Shown here in pieces: positions 16,955 through 26,356 of a DNA stretch of 64,000 nt. Position 1 is the first letter of the stretch. Each line of letters starts with the position of its first letter. Source of the stretch: Clostridia bacterium (GTDB taxonomy: Bacteria; Bacillota; Clostridia; Oscillospirales; Acutalibacteraceae); NCBI GenBank assembly GCA_017428625.1, contig JAFRQM010000002.1:1-64000 (forward strand). Direction: 5' to 3'. The notes under the pieces were generated by a model, which was not told where the DNA came from, searched no databases, and saw only the letters and a program-made list of their open reading frames with translations. Made by a program: the position numbers and the translations under genes.

Positions 16955-18610
16955 ATGAAAAAGAAACAGTGCCCCATAGACCCCGCATTTGTAGCGGAGA
17001 TTCAGAAAATCAAAACTCTTAAAGAAATCATTGTTTACGGCACGAAAAAAGGTCAGGACAAACGCCAGTTCATCTACCTGAACGATGAAAAAGAACCCGA
17101 AGAATGCACCTTCAACTCCACCTGGCAGCAGATTCTTGCGCTCGGAACATACATGTATTCGCAGGGACTTGACGGCAAAAAGAAAATTGCCATACTCAGC
17201 GAAAACTCCTACCAGTGGATAGTTTCGTTCTATTCAATACTTGTAGGCGGAAACATTGCCGTTCCGATGGATATAAAACTCTCGGTTGAAGATATTGTAA
17301 GCCAGCTTGTGCGCGGCGAATGCGACGGTATTGTTTATTCCAAAAAATGCGAAAAATTTGCCGAAGCGGTTGAGAAAGACCCCGACAGCAAAGTCAGGGT
17401 GTTTATGTGCATTGACGACTACCCAGGATACAAAGCGCAGGGCAAAGCGATTTATGACGGCGGCAACCATGCGTTTGAAGACGCTCCCGTTGAGCCCGAA
17501 GACCTTGCCTGCATTGTTTACACATCCGGCACAACAGGATTGAGCAAAGGCGTTATGCTTACTCATAAGAATGTTACAGCCGACGTTGTGGCATCCTGCT
17601 CAATTCAGACAGGAAGACAGGCTATAGGCTTTCTGCCGCTCAACCACACATTCTGCTGGGTAGGCGCCCTGTTCTCGGGCTATCTTCTTGCGGAGTGGGG
17701 CTACATCTGCGACTCTCTTAAAGATATTCAGAAAGACATACAGACATATCACCCGCACAATTTCTCGGCTGTTCCGCTTGTTGTCTCCACAATTTATGAT
17801 AAAATCTGGAGAACTGCGAAAAAAAAGGGTCAGGATAAAAAACTTGAAGCGGGGCTTAAAATCAGCCGTTTTCTTATGAAGATGGGAATAGACAAAAGGC
17901 GCAAGATTTTCTCAGAAATCATTGACAACCTCGGCGGCGAGCTTGAAATGATTATTTGCGGCGGCGCAAACCTTGACCCGAAATATGAGCAGGGAATGTA
18001 TGATTTCGGCATTCAGATTCTCAACGGCTACGGCATGACGGAATGTTCACCCGCCGTTACCGTCAATACACCTTACGATTTTAAATTTGGCAGTTGCGGC
18101 AGAGCCATACCCTGCTGTGAAATAAAGATTGTTGACCTCGATGAATTCGGCGTGGGCGAACTTTATGTTCGTGGCGACAATGTTATGAAAGGCTACTACA
18201 ACGACCCTGAAGCGACCGCAGAGGCGTTTGACGGCGACTGGCTTAAAACCGGCGACTACTGCCGCATTGATGATGAAGGCTATCTGTTTTATGTAGGGCG
18301 TAAAAAGAACCTTATTGTTCTCTCAAACGGCAAAAATGTAAGCCCCGAAGAAATTGAAGACAAGCTCATCTGCATTGACTATGTAACCGAAGTTCTTGTT
18401 TACCAGGAAGATGACAGAATTACGGCGGAATTTTTCCTTAATGAAGAGGATTATCCGGACGCACGCGAAAGACTTAAAAACGATGTGCGCAAAGTAAACG
18501 ACTCAATGCCCGTATTCAAACGCGTTACAAAAACAAAAATCCGTGATGAAGAGTTTGAAAAGACAACAACAATGAAGATAGAAAGAAAAAAATATATCAA
18601 TAAGCAATAA
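16955..18610 (+). CDS. AMP-forming long-chain fatty-acid CoA ligase-like enzyme
   Basis: A 551-residue ANL-superfamily enzyme. Motif A3 is VYTSGTTGLSKGVMLTH (about residue 190), A5 is NGYGMTECSP (about 360), A7 is LKTGDYCRIDDEG, A8 is GRKKNLIVLSNGKNVSPEEIE and a C-terminal Lys region (A10) is present. It probably activates a fatty or other carboxylic acid to the acyl-AMP and then the CoA thioester. No carrier-protein domain is fused. The SD GCAGGAG precedes the ATG. It lies alone between two weak hairpins, upstream of a malate/lactate dehydrogenase-like gene. Acyl chain length is not readable. Confidence 0.88.
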   Translation: MKKKQCPIDPAFVAEIQKIKTLKEIIVYGTKKGQDKRQFIYLNDEKEPEECTFNSTWQQILALGTYMYSQGLDGKKKIAILSENSYQWIVSFYSILVGGNIAVPMDIKLSVEDIVSQLVRGECDGIVYSKKCEKFAEAVEKDPDSKVRVFMCIDDYPGYKAQGKAIYDGGNHAFEDAPVEPEDLACIVYTSGTTGLSKGVMLTHKNVTADVVASCSIQTGRQAIGFLPLNHTFCWVGALFSGYLLAEWGYICDSLKDIQKDIQTYHPHNFSAVPLVVSTIYDKIWRTAKKKGQDKKLEAGLKISRFLMKMGIDKRRKIFSEIIDNLGGELEMIICGGANLDPKYEQGMYDFGIQILNGYGMTECSPAVTVNTPYDFKFGSCGRAIPCCEIKIVDLDEFGVGELYVRGDNVMKGYYNDPEATAEAFDGDWLKTGDYCRIDDEGYLFYVGRKKNLIVLSNGKNVSPEEIEDKLICIDYVTEVLVYQEDDRITAEFFLNEEDYPDARERLKNDVRKVNDSMPVFKRVTKTKIRDEEFEKTTTMKIERKKYINKQ

Positions 18611-18616
18611 ATATTA

Positions 18617-18656
18617 AATTACCGGTCGATTATCACTTGATATTATCGGCCGGTAA
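18617..18656. terminator. Imperfect hairpin after the acyl-CoA ligase gene
   Basis: ATTACCGG and CCGGTAAT arms, with inner CGAT/ATCG pairing, form a long hairpin, but no T-run follows. It may terminate the ligase transcript or sit in the leader of the following gene. Confidence 0.35.
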
Positions 18657-18701
18657 TGTTATAATAAATGAGTAATTTTTATTTTTCAGGAGGCAATAAA
18701 A

Positions 18702-19811
18702 ATGGCAAGAGTATATCTTGATTGGGAAACCGCCAACAACTTTGTTGTTGACGCATTCGCAGGTGTGGGCGTTCCCCGTGAGGACGCTGAAATCTGCGCA
18801 AAGGTTCTTCTTGAATCCGACAAGCGCGGCATTGAATCGCACGGTTTTAACCGTTTCAAGCCCACTTACATTGACAGAATCAACATCGGCATTCAGAACC
18901 CCGTAACCAACTACGAAATAATCAAAGAAACCGAAACAACCGCTGTTGTTGACGGCCACGACGGCATGGGTCAGGTTATCGGCTACAAGTCGATGAAAAT
19001 GGCTATTGAAAAGGCAAAGAAATACGGTATGGGCATGGTTGTTGTTCGCAACTCCTGCCACTACGGTATTGCAGGTTATTACACCACAATGGCAACCCAG
19101 GCGGGCTGCATAGGCATTACCGGCACAAACGCGCGCCCCTCTGTTGCACCCACATTCGGCGTTGAGGGTATGTTCGGCACAAACCCCCTTACAATCGGTA
19201 TTCCCACCGACGAACCGTTTGATTTCAACATAGACTGCGCTTCATCCATTACGCAGAACGGCAAAATCGAGTATTATGAGAGAATCGGCGAGGATGTTCA
19301 CCCCGGCACAATTATTGACATAAACGGCAACGCTGTTGAAGGTGACGCAGGCGTTGCGCTTAAAGCAATACGCAACGGCACAGCCGCACTTGCAACACTC
19401 GGCGGTATCGGTGAGGCGCTCGGCGGCTACAAGGGCTACGGCTACGCTGTTGTTGTTGAGCTTCTTTCCGCCGCGCTTCAGGACGGCAACTACGGCAAGA
19501 TGCTTGACGGCAAAAACGAAAAGGGAGAAAATGTTCCCTACCATCTCGGCCATTTCTTCATCGCCATTGATACAGACCACTTTCTCGGCGAAGAACTCTG
19601 CAGAAAGAAATCCGGCGAAATTCTGCGCACAATCCGCGCTTCAAAGAAGGCACCCGGCGCAGAGAGAATCTACACCGCGGGTGAGAAAGAATACCTTGTA
19701 TGGCTTGACAGAAAAGACAAGGGCGTGCCCATCACCGAAGCCGTTCAGGCGGAAGTCAGCGGCATACGCGACAAACTGGGCCTTACACAGTATAAATTCC
19801 CCTGGGAATGA
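18702..19811 (+). CDS. Malate/L-lactate dehydrogenase-family (Ldh_2) oxidoreductase
   Basis: A 369-residue NAD(P)-dependent 2-hydroxyacid dehydrogenase of the Ldh_2 fold, unrelated to classical MDH/LDH. Family landmarks include ESHGFNRF (His and Arg region), VDGHDGMGQVIGY, VVRNSCHYGIAGYYTTMA (catalytic His), GTNARPSVAPTFG and FGTNPLTIGIPT. Members oxidise malate, lactate, ureidoglycolate or diketogulonate-type substrates; which applies here is unknown. Codon use is strongly biased, suggesting high expression. The SD is AGGAGG. A perfect terminator follows. Confidence 0.88.
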   Translation: MARVYLDWETANNFVVDAFAGVGVPREDAEICAKVLLESDKRGIESHGFNRFKPTYIDRINIGIQNPVTNYEIIKETETTAVVDGHDGMGQVIGYKSMKMAIEKAKKYGMGMVVVRNSCHYGIAGYYTTMATQAGCIGITGTNARPSVAPTFGVEGMFGTNPLTIGIPTDEPFDFNIDCASSITQNGKIEYYERIGEDVHPGTIIDINGNAVEGDAGVALKAIRNGTAALATLGGIGEALGGYKGYGYAVVVELLSAALQDGNYGKMLDGKNEKGENVPYHLGHFFIAIDTDHFLGEELCRKKSGEILRTIRASKKAPGAERIYTAGEKEYLVWLDRKDKGVPITEAVQAEVSGIRDKLGLTQYKFPWE

Positions 19812-19824
19812 TAAGATAGTATTC

Positions 19825-19864
19825 AACCCCTTTGCAGGTTTTGCAAAGGGGTTGTTTGTTTTTT
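19825..19864 (+). terminator. Rho-independent terminator
   Basis: AACCCCTTTGCA and TTGCAAAGGGGTT pair around GGTT and are followed by TTTGTTTTTT. A strong terminator for the Ldh_2 gene. Confidence 0.9.
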
Positions 19865-19893
19865 AAGGGAAAAGGCGGTTAATTATTGTTTTT

Positions 19894-20082
19894 GCCCCTT
19901 GCGTCCCGTCCGGAGGAGAGCCGCCTCCACAGGGTGGATGCCGGGACGGAGCGGCGCGTATATCCGCGCCCTGTATTCCGGTTTTCTGATGTTTGATATT
20001 GGATGTTTGACGGGCGGTTGATAACCTCCGAAACTTTCCGGATGTTGGATGTCAGTTGTTGGATTATGGTTGTTTGATATGG
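19894..20082. repeat. Intergenic repeat patch 1
   Basis: Noncoding stretch made of modules that recur at 33834-34066 and 44720-44886. It includes a hairpin GGCGCGTATATCCGCGCC (19953-19970), paired CCGTCC/GGGACGG segments, and degenerate GGATGTT/TGATATTGGATG repeats (19986-20080). No ORF or RNA gene was recognised. Confidence 0.5.
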
Positions 20083-20096
20083 GAAACGAAATATTG

Positions 20097-20723
20097 TTAT
20101 TCAAGTTCTTTGTCGAGTTCGGGGTTACCGCAGGGAACACCCTCGCTGTGCATTGCTTTCTCGAGCCATTCGTCACATTCGCCGTTATTGTCTGCGGGCA
20201 CATTCATACGGTTTGTTATATATTTGCCGTCTTTGTCAAACACAAGCTCGCACCAGCCGTAACTGCCCTCTTTGCCTCCGATAAGAAGAACCGATTTGCC
20301 GTTTTCGCGGTTGATTTCGAACCTGAACCAGCCGTTTTCGTTGACTGAATCCGTAATGTCATCACCGTTAAAGGAAAAATACAGCCTGCCTTCTTTTTCT
20401 TCAAAAAAATTTTCTTCCTCATCATACACAGCAAAACTCAACTGGGTAAAATCCTCTCCGATTGTCAGTTCGCCCTTTGTGCCGTCGGAAAATGAAAAGA
20501 CTATTCTCTCCCTAATGCTGTTTGCAAAAGTTCTGACCTGCGGGAAACAGAAGGCAAACGCGACTATTACCGCTATTGAAGCGGCAAAAGCGAGAGGTTT
20601 AAAACTGCGTTGTTTTGTTTTTGCTGTTTCGGCGGCATAGTTTTCAATTTGGTTTCTTTCCGAATCAAAATCTGTTTCACTGAGTTTTATTTTTTTTATT
20701 TCTTCATTATATTTGTTTTTCAT
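20097..20723 (-). CDS. Membrane-anchored partner (possible anti-sigma factor) of the upstream sigma factor
   Basis: A 208-residue protein with a hydrophilic N-terminal domain (~50 residues), one membrane segment (FAASIAVIVAFAFCF) and an extracytoplasmic C-terminal domain of about 130 residues. This topology and the 17-bp overlap with the sigma gene suggest an anti-sigma factor, but no zinc-binding anti-sigma motif was seen. The second domain has the look of DUF4179-type proteins without a firm match. It ends without an evident terminator, in the repeat patch. Confidence 0.55.
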   Translation of the reverse strand: MKNKYNEEIKKIKLSETDFDSERNQIENYAAETAKTKQRSFKPLAFAASIAVIVAFAFCFPQVRTFANSIRERIVFSFSDGTKGELTIGEDFTQLSFAVYDEEENFFEEKEGRLYFSFNGDDITDSVNENGWFRFEINRENGKSVLLIGGKEGSYGWCELVFDKDGKYITNRMNVPADNNGECDEWLEKAMHSEGVPCGNPELDKELE

Positions 20724-21198
20724 TTTCGTCCTCCTTCAGCAGTTCTTTAAGCATTGACTTTGCTCTTGTAAGGCGCATTGACACGCACGACTGAGTAAGT
20801 TTCAGAACCCGTGCCGTTTCTTTTACGGTCAGGTCTTCGTAAAAGTGCAAATGAATAACCGTTCTGTATTCTCCGGGCAGATTTTCAAGTGCGCAAAGCA
20901 ATTCTGATTTTTCAAAGCGGTCGCTCACCCGGTTTTCGCTTTCAGGCAGAATTTCAAAAGGTTTTTCATTTTGTTTTACGCCCGATTTCAAAAAATCTTT
21001 GCAGAGATTTGCTGTCATTTTAAGAATATAACTTTTCTCTTTGCCGTCTGAGATTCTGTAGTTGTTTTTAAGAAGTTTCAGAAACAGGTTATGAACGATA
21101 TCCTGCGCGTCATGATATGAATTCAGGTAAGAACAAGCAAACCTGAAAACATCCTGCGCATATTCATCATAAAGACGAAGCACATAATCATTATTCAA
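20707..21198 (-). CDS. ECF-type RNA polymerase sigma factor
   Basis: A 163-residue sigma-70 family protein. Region 2 carries LYDEYAQDVFRFACSYLNSYHDAQDIVHNLFLKLL, and region 4 YRTVIHLHFYEDLTVKETARVLKLTQSCVSMRLTRAKSML. Region 3 is absent, as in extracytoplasmic-function factors. A TTG start at 21198 has AAAGGGG eight bases upstream; a GTG at 21204 is too close to that SD. It overlaps its membrane partner by 17 bp, a usual sigma/anti-sigma arrangement. Trigger and targets are unknown. Confidence 0.85.
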   Translation of the reverse strand: MNNDYVLRLYDEYAQDVFRFACSYLNSYHDAQDIVHNLFLKLLKNNYRISDGKEKSYILKMTANLCKDFLKSGVKQNEKPFEILPESENRVSDRFEKSELLCALENLPGEYRTVIHLHFYEDLTVKETARVLKLTQSCVSMRLTRAKSMLKELLKEDENEKQI

Positions 21199-21297
21199 AA
21201 GCACGTCCCCTTTGCCGTGATATTTTTTGAGATCTCAACAATAAGACGATTTATTCAACGGTTTTTACACTTTCATTGCGGTTTTTACAGCAAACGA

Positions 21298-21340
21298 GGC
21301 GGGATATGATTATCCCGCCCTGCGTGTTTTTTATAATTTA
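21298..21340. terminator. Terminator between the sigma and sialidase genes
   Basis: GGCGGGAT and ATCCCGCC form an 8-bp hairpin near 21298-21319. It lies directly downstream of the minus-strand sialidase-like gene; the T-rich tract is clearer on the plus side. Confidence 0.55.
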
Positions 21341-22618
21341 TTATTGTTTATTCATTTTGTTTAAATGAACAAGTTCGTCTGTGAGCGTTATATCTATGCG
21401 TTTGGAGACAACATAAGTTTTGAGTGAACCGTCGGCGTTAAGTTTGCCGAATGCGCCGTATGTTGAGGTGACAACAGTCATACTGTCGGGAAGAACAACA
21501 TTGCCGCAGTAGCCGACATCGGAATTTGCGCAGGGCTGAGGCTCCGTCTGACCCGGCAGATAAGTGTGGGCGATTTTTATTCTGTATTGCCCTTCTCTGC
21601 CGTTTTTAAGGTCATCATAAGTGCCTACCCACGCGACCCAGCCTTCGGAATACCAGCCCCTGCCCTCGCGCTCGCTATACTGTTCAACTTTTCGCGGGTC
21701 GCGTTCTATTGAACGGAATGTTATAAACAGCCTGCCGTCGGCAAGATACTCCGCTTTATGGCGTTCGCCGTTCAGCGCGGCAGGCGCGAAAACAGGTTCT
21801 GACCAGGTTCTGCCTTCATCCTGCGAAAAGGATATGAGAGAATTGCATTTTTTTGAATTGCTTCTTGAAATCAGGCAGAGTTCATCCCCTCTGCCGCCTT
21901 CTGACCGGATGCATTCGACCTCGCACATATTTGAAATTTTTTCGGCTTCTCTGTGCTGAGCAAAATAAGGTTCGGGAATGCTCCAACACGGTTTGCCGTC
22001 TTCAAAATAGAGAATTGTTTTATAATTGACAAAACCCGGGGCACTGTGAAAAAAAGCCATCCATTTGTCAACGAATCTGCCGTTTTCTTTGAGTTGAGTA
22101 AGCGACGCCATTGCAACAACGCAGAGCAGTTTTTCGCCGTTAAGATGAGTGTGGCACAGTTCAAATTCAGTCCAGTTTTTGCCCTCATCATCCGAAACGG
22201 AGTAATTGAAACCGCCGGGGGTAGGCAAATCTCCCCATTTAGGATTGCCGGAAATAAGAACAAGTTTGTCGGGAGTTTTGCCGTCTGTAAAACTCAAACG
22301 GTAAACAGTGGGCGTTTCAAGGGAGTTCTTCCACGATTCGGGCATTATTTCATCCGCGTTACGGTATGATTCACCGCCGTCGGCACTTATTCTCGCCCTT
22401 ATTGCCCCTTTGCCGTGCGACGAGGGAAAAACGGTGAGAATTTCACCGTTTTTCAGCAAGACCGAATCGGGATGGCCGAGATAATCAAGAGAGTCGTCAA
22501 CGGTTGTCAGTTCAAACAGAGAATTGAACTTTTCATCAATGTCGCCGGGTTTTATGCTTAAATCGAGTTGAGGTATTGAATAGCCGCCCGCTGAACTGTC
22601 TTTGTCAAAATTTATCAT
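21341..22618 (-). CDS. BNR-repeat sialidase-like protein
   Basis: A 425-residue six-bladed propeller candidate. Three Asp-box (SxDxGxxW) copies are visible: SADGGESY, SDDEGKNW and SQDEGRTW. A C-terminal CGNVVLPDSMTVVTSTYG segment and SEREGRGWYSEGW fit exo-sialidase-like proteins. No signal peptide is present, so it would act intracellularly, unlike most secreted sialidases. Some family members are not sialidases, so the arginine triad should be checked. It overlaps the alpha-galactosidase gene by 4 bp. Confidence 0.7.
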   Translation of the reverse strand: MINFDKDSSAGGYSIPQLDLSIKPGDIDEKFNSLFELTTVDDSLDYLGHPDSVLLKNGEILTVFPSSHGKGAIRARISADGGESYRNADEIMPESWKNSLETPTVYRLSFTDGKTPDKLVLISGNPKWGDLPTPGGFNYSVSDDEGKNWTEFELCHTHLNGEKLLCVVAMASLTQLKENGRFVDKWMAFFHSAPGFVNYKTILYFEDGKPCWSIPEPYFAQHREAEKISNMCEVECIRSEGGRGDELCLISRSNSKKCNSLISFSQDEGRTWSEPVFAPAALNGERHKAEYLADGRLFITFRSIERDPRKVEQYSEREGRGWYSEGWVAWVGTYDDLKNGREGQYRIKIAHTYLPGQTEPQPCANSDVGYCGNVVLPDSMTVVTSTYGAFGKLNADGSLKTYVVSKRIDITLTDELVHLNKMNKQ

Positions 22619-24324
22619 TTCGCTTTTACCCTGAAAACTTTTACGCCGTGAGCGGGAACAGTTGCTTTGATATGGCTGCGGAACACTTCTGTTGTTTTAT
22701 CCCAAAGTTCGGTTGTTTCATATTCATCAACAATAGGAAGAGTAACAAAGGTTCTGCACGCTATATCTTTAAGACTGTGCGACATTTCTGCAGGAGATGA
22801 GCCTTTATTGAAGAAACAAACCGCAACTTCGTTGTTTTCGAGAGGTTTTACAAGAACATCGCGCACGCCGTTGGATTTGATTCTGCGGCACTGCATACCG
22901 AGAGTATCCTGATCAACGGCTATCATATCTTTATTTGAAAGAATTCTGTATGTGGGCTCGTCATAATCGGGTGTGCCGTCTGCTTTAACATAGCGGCGGA
23001 TGTCATTGCCGAGAATGAGGGGAGCCGCCATCATACACCATAGGGTGAAGTGGCTCTTGTTTTCTTCAAACGAGAGGTTGCCGTTGCCGACTTCAAGCAT
23101 ATCCGGGTCGTTCCATGCGCCCGGTGAAGCGTGTTTGTAAAGGTTGACATTGAACTCGTATATCATAAGAACTGATGCCCAATGAGGCTTTATGTCGGGG
23201 GTTGTGCGCCAGAGATTGCCGGCGTGAGCGCCCCAGTTCCAGGGAAAGTTGAGACCCCACTCACAGATTGAGTAAACAATGGGTTTTTCGGGCACGCCGT
23301 TTGCTTTTGCATACTCCGCTGTAGCTTTTCTGAGTTCTTCGCCCATTTTAATATATTGCTTCGCGGCGCTGTCCTGCCTTGAGCCGATGGGGTTGTAAAT
23401 CTTTATTGTGTTTTTGCCGGTCTGAAGATTGATTCTGACCTGATGGCGCCCTTCGGACGACGGTGCTTTTGTTGCGGGCACGGTTGTTGAATAAACATCT
23501 TTGCCGTTGACAAGAATTTCGGCATATTTGTTGCTGTTGCTTTTTTTGCGGATGCAGAGAGTGAGAATGTATTCCCCGCTCTCGGACACTTCAACATCAA
23601 CAAATTCCGCGCTGCCGGCATTACCCGAAAGGCCGTCAATATATCTTCCGCTCGGCAGTTTGGGGTCATCAACGATTTTTGCCGAGCCGGAAAGGAACGC
23701 AAGGTCGGATGCATAAACTTTTTCATCCCGCGAGCCGTTTTTGCTGATTGTTATTGCGTCTATGCAGGGCGCGCGCATCGGAATCGGCACATTGTGGCAG
23801 AAATCATATTTGAAATATTCAATTCCCCACTTTGCGAAGGTTTTTGCGTCAACGGCTTCGTTGCCGAGACTGGCGGGTAAATCTTCACAGGTAAGAGTTC
23901 CGTTTGAGGAGTAAATGCCGAGTTTAAGTCCGAGTTCATTAACTCTTTCGGCAAGATTTTTTATGCCCGAAGGAAATGTTACAAGGTCGCTCTGCAACTC
24001 GCCGTTTTCATCTCTCATTGACGACTGCCAGCAGTCGTCAATATTGACATAGCGATAACCGCAATCGGCAAGACCGCTGTCTTTAAGTGCTTTTGCCGTT
24101 TCATAAATAAGGTTTTCATTTATTTTGTTGCGGAAAAGGTTCCAGCTTGACCAACCCATAGGCGGTGTCAGAGCCGCTCCGTTCGAGTAGTTTTCGCTGA
24201 CATCGACAGAGAGTTTAACAGCGTTGTGCGCGCGTTTTGCCGCCGTTGCGGGGTCGATTCTGTTGCCTTTGAGAAAATAAGCAGCCGCACCCGCCGCAAG
24301 ACCTAACGGAATCAATTTTGACAT
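22615..24324 (-). CDS. Alpha-galactosidase, GH27
   Basis: A 569-residue GH27 hydrolase. LTPPMGWSSWNLF begins the barrel at about residue 52; YVNIDDCWQ, GIYSSNG and YFKYDFCHN (nucleophile Asp) follow, and GAWNDPDML carries the later substrate/acid region. An inserted carbohydrate-binding-like segment lies near residues 195-310 (VEVSESGEYILTL...GKNTIKIYNP), as in GH27 proteins with an NPCBM/CBM-like insertion. The N-terminus has one hydrophobic stretch (LIPLGLAAGAAAYFL), perhaps a membrane anchor. Translation is coupled to the sialidase-like gene. Confidence 0.88.
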   Translation of the reverse strand: MSKLIPLGLAAGAAAYFLKGNRIDPATAAKRAHNAVKLSVDVSENYSNGAALTPPMGWSSWNLFRNKINENLIYETAKALKDSGLADCGYRYVNIDDCWQSSMRDENGELQSDLVTFPSGIKNLAERVNELGLKLGIYSSNGTLTCEDLPASLGNEAVDAKTFAKWGIEYFKYDFCHNVPIPMRAPCIDAITISKNGSRDEKVYASDLAFLSGSAKIVDDPKLPSGRYIDGLSGNAGSAEFVDVEVSESGEYILTLCIRKKSNSNKYAEILVNGKDVYSTTVPATKAPSSEGRHQVRINLQTGKNTIKIYNPIGSRQDSAAKQYIKMGEELRKATAEYAKANGVPEKPIVYSICEWGLNFPWNWGAHAGNLWRTTPDIKPHWASVLMIYEFNVNLYKHASPGAWNDPDMLEVGNGNLSFEENKSHFTLWCMMAAPLILGNDIRRYVKADGTPDYDEPTYRILSNKDMIAVDQDTLGMQCRRIKSNGVRDVLVKPLENNEVAVCFFNKGSSPAEMSHSLKDIACRTFVTLPIVDEYETTELWDKTTEVFRSHIKATVPAHGVKVFRVKAK

Positions 24325-24337
24325 TTTTTATCCCCTT

Positions 24338-26098
24338 TCATTTTTCAACCGGTCTGAGTTCCGGAATAATGTATCTGCAACCCTGTAAATCCGCATCAAG
24401 CGGGATTGAGTTTTCATCAATAACCTGCGTATTATAAACTGTAATTGTTTTGAGCTGATAGAGCGGGAGTTCCGCCGCGGTGCTCATAACCACTTTAAGC
24501 ATTGAAGCTGTTTGCGAACACCTTTCGGAATAGTCGGTGCATTTTCGCGTTTCTTCAAGCAACAAATCGAGAACCAGGTCTGACACAAGAGAGTAATTGA
24601 GACTGCCGCCGGTATGATAATACTCATATTTGTCACATGTTGTGTTATCGTAAACAGGACCGCACCACATATCGGCAGAGTGTTTTTTCTGAGATTTCAG
24701 ATACTCTTCCTCATCGACAAAGTCAACTTTCAGTTCAACGCCGACGGACTTGAGAGAAGTGATGAATGAGTTTGCAACCTTTGCGAGAACATCCTTGCCG
24801 TCCGAGAGGCAAAGCATTTTGTAACTTACGGCATTACCTTCGAAATCAAGCAGTTTTTCACCGGTTTTTTTGCAGCCTGCTTCTTTGAAAAACTCCTCTG
24901 CTTTTTTGCCGTCAACGGGGTAAAACGGCTCCGTGACATCGGGCGGATATTCGCCGAACCGGGCGCTGAGAGGTCGGTAAAGCGCCGTAAAGCAGCCGTC
25001 ATAATCTGTTTTTGCTTCGCCCGTCCAGTTTGCGAGGCTCATAATACCCTTTCGCATATTTTCATCAATGTTTTTGCAGTTGAAAATAATTGATGTATAA
25101 AACGGTGAGTCTGTAACACCGAAACGGAGCCCCGATGATGAAACGGCGTTCATTTTTTCGGTATTCGCCGTTGTTTCGCAGATATCGACAGTGCCATTGA
25201 CAACCGCCTTTATGCCGTCAAGTTTTTTGGCTGTCAAATCAATAAACCGAAGGCTGTCAAAGCCGGGTGTTTCGCCGTGATAACGCTCGTTTGCCGTCAT
25301 AGTAAGAAAACCGGAGTTCTTATTGAATGATTTGAATTTATAAGGTCCGGAACCTATGGGCGTTTCTGCGTTTTCTTTTATTATTTCCGCTTTGCCTTTG
25401 ACATAGCCCGCACCGTATGCCGCTTTTGAAACAATGAGAGGGTTAATCTGCGAAATCGCGTTGATATTGACGGAATTGAAAGTAATTGTGCAGGCGCGGT
25501 TGCTGATTTTTTTGATTCCTGATATTTCGGAAACCGATATTCCGTCGGAATAATTCTTTTTTATGTATTCCTTTGTTTTTTTGTCGCGCTCCGATTTGCT
25601 TTCGGACTGTTCGTCAATTTCGGAGAGTTTTTCTTCATAGTTTTTATCATCATAATAAAATGCTTTAAGGCCCTGAATGTCGTTTAAATACCAGTCGCTG
25701 AACCTGCCGTCATAGGAAGCGTCCGCGAGAACATAATAATAAAAAATTACATCATCTATTGTAGCGTATGTGCCGTCTGAAAACATAACATCATCGTCTA
25801 AACTGACGGTGTATTTAACCCTGTCGCCTTCAAGAAATTCATAGGTTATGCTGCCGCATAGATTCTCAAAACGGTTTTCATTGCCCTGACGCTGAACGGT
25901 TTCGAACATCTGAGTCATAATGACGGAATCAATATCTTCTCCGTCAAAAAAGGGATTGAAGCCGCCTTTTATGTTTTCAACACCTATTTTAAGAGTTGTC
26001 TGCCTTGCCTTGTCTGCCGAAAAAGGCATTGAACACGACGGCAGAATAACCAAGGCAATCAGAATAAAAGCAAGCGCCGCCGTTCTGAATCTTTTCAT
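24338..26098 (-). CDS. ABC transporter substrate-binding lipoprotein, family 5
   Basis: A 586-residue periplasmic-type binding protein of the peptide/nickel (SBP_bac_5) family. The N-terminus has a signal peptide with a lipobox (LPSC) about 22 residues in, giving a membrane-anchored lipoprotein. The body has typical segments such as GFNPFFDGEDID, SDGTYATIDDVIFYY and SGPYKFKSF. No permease or ATPase gene is nearby, so it may serve transporter components encoded elsewhere or bind glycan ligands. The start ATG 26098 has GAGGT at 6 bp. It is first of the set with GH27 and the sialidase-like gene. Confidence 0.85.
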   Translation of the reverse strand: MKRFRTAALAFILIALVILPSCSMPFSADKARQTTLKIGVENIKGGFNPFFDGEDIDSVIMTQMFETVQRQGNENRFENLCGSITYEFLEGDRVKYTVSLDDDVMFSDGTYATIDDVIFYYYVLADASYDGRFSDWYLNDIQGLKAFYYDDKNYEEKLSEIDEQSESKSERDKKTKEYIKKNYSDGISVSEISGIKKISNRACTITFNSVNINAISQINPLIVSKAAYGAGYVKGKAEIIKENAETPIGSGPYKFKSFNKNSGFLTMTANERYHGETPGFDSLRFIDLTAKKLDGIKAVVNGTVDICETTANTEKMNAVSSSGLRFGVTDSPFYTSIIFNCKNIDENMRKGIMSLANWTGEAKTDYDGCFTALYRPLSARFGEYPPDVTEPFYPVDGKKAEEFFKEAGCKKTGEKLLDFEGNAVSYKMLCLSDGKDVLAKVANSFITSLKSVGVELKVDFVDEEEYLKSQKKHSADMWCGPVYDNTTCDKYEYYHTGGSLNYSLVSDLVLDLLLEETRKCTDYSERCSQTASMLKVVMSTAAELPLYQLKTITVYNTQVIDENSIPLDADLQGCRYIIPELRPVEK

Positions 26099-26290
26099 AA
26101 ACATACCTCAAAAACAATATATATGTATTTTATCATATTCCCCTTTTTTTTACAATAAAATCAAACAAAAACCGGGCTAAAATTTCAAAAAATCAATAAA
26201 AATATTGATTTATATTTGATTATATAATATAATTACTGTAATTCTGCAACAATATTGTATTATTTATAAACAATTCACAGCCAGTTAATA

Positions 26291-26319
26291 TTTAGATGAT
26301 ATAATTCAAATGTTATAAT
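26291..26319 (+). promoter_or_regulatory. Putative promoter for the GH25 lysozyme gene
   Basis: TTTAGA at 26291-26296, a 17-base spacer and a perfect TATAAT at 26314-26319, some 35 bp before the ATG. The surrounding 26110-26340 is AT-rich with several other TATAAT-like strings. Confidence 0.45.
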
Positions 26320-26356
26320 TGAGTTAAGGAACAAAAACTGAACGGAGGACAGAAAA

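Noticed and set aside
18617..18656. Hairpin before the Ldh_2 gene considered as a riboswitch
   Set aside because: One simple stem-loop with no conserved aptamer core.
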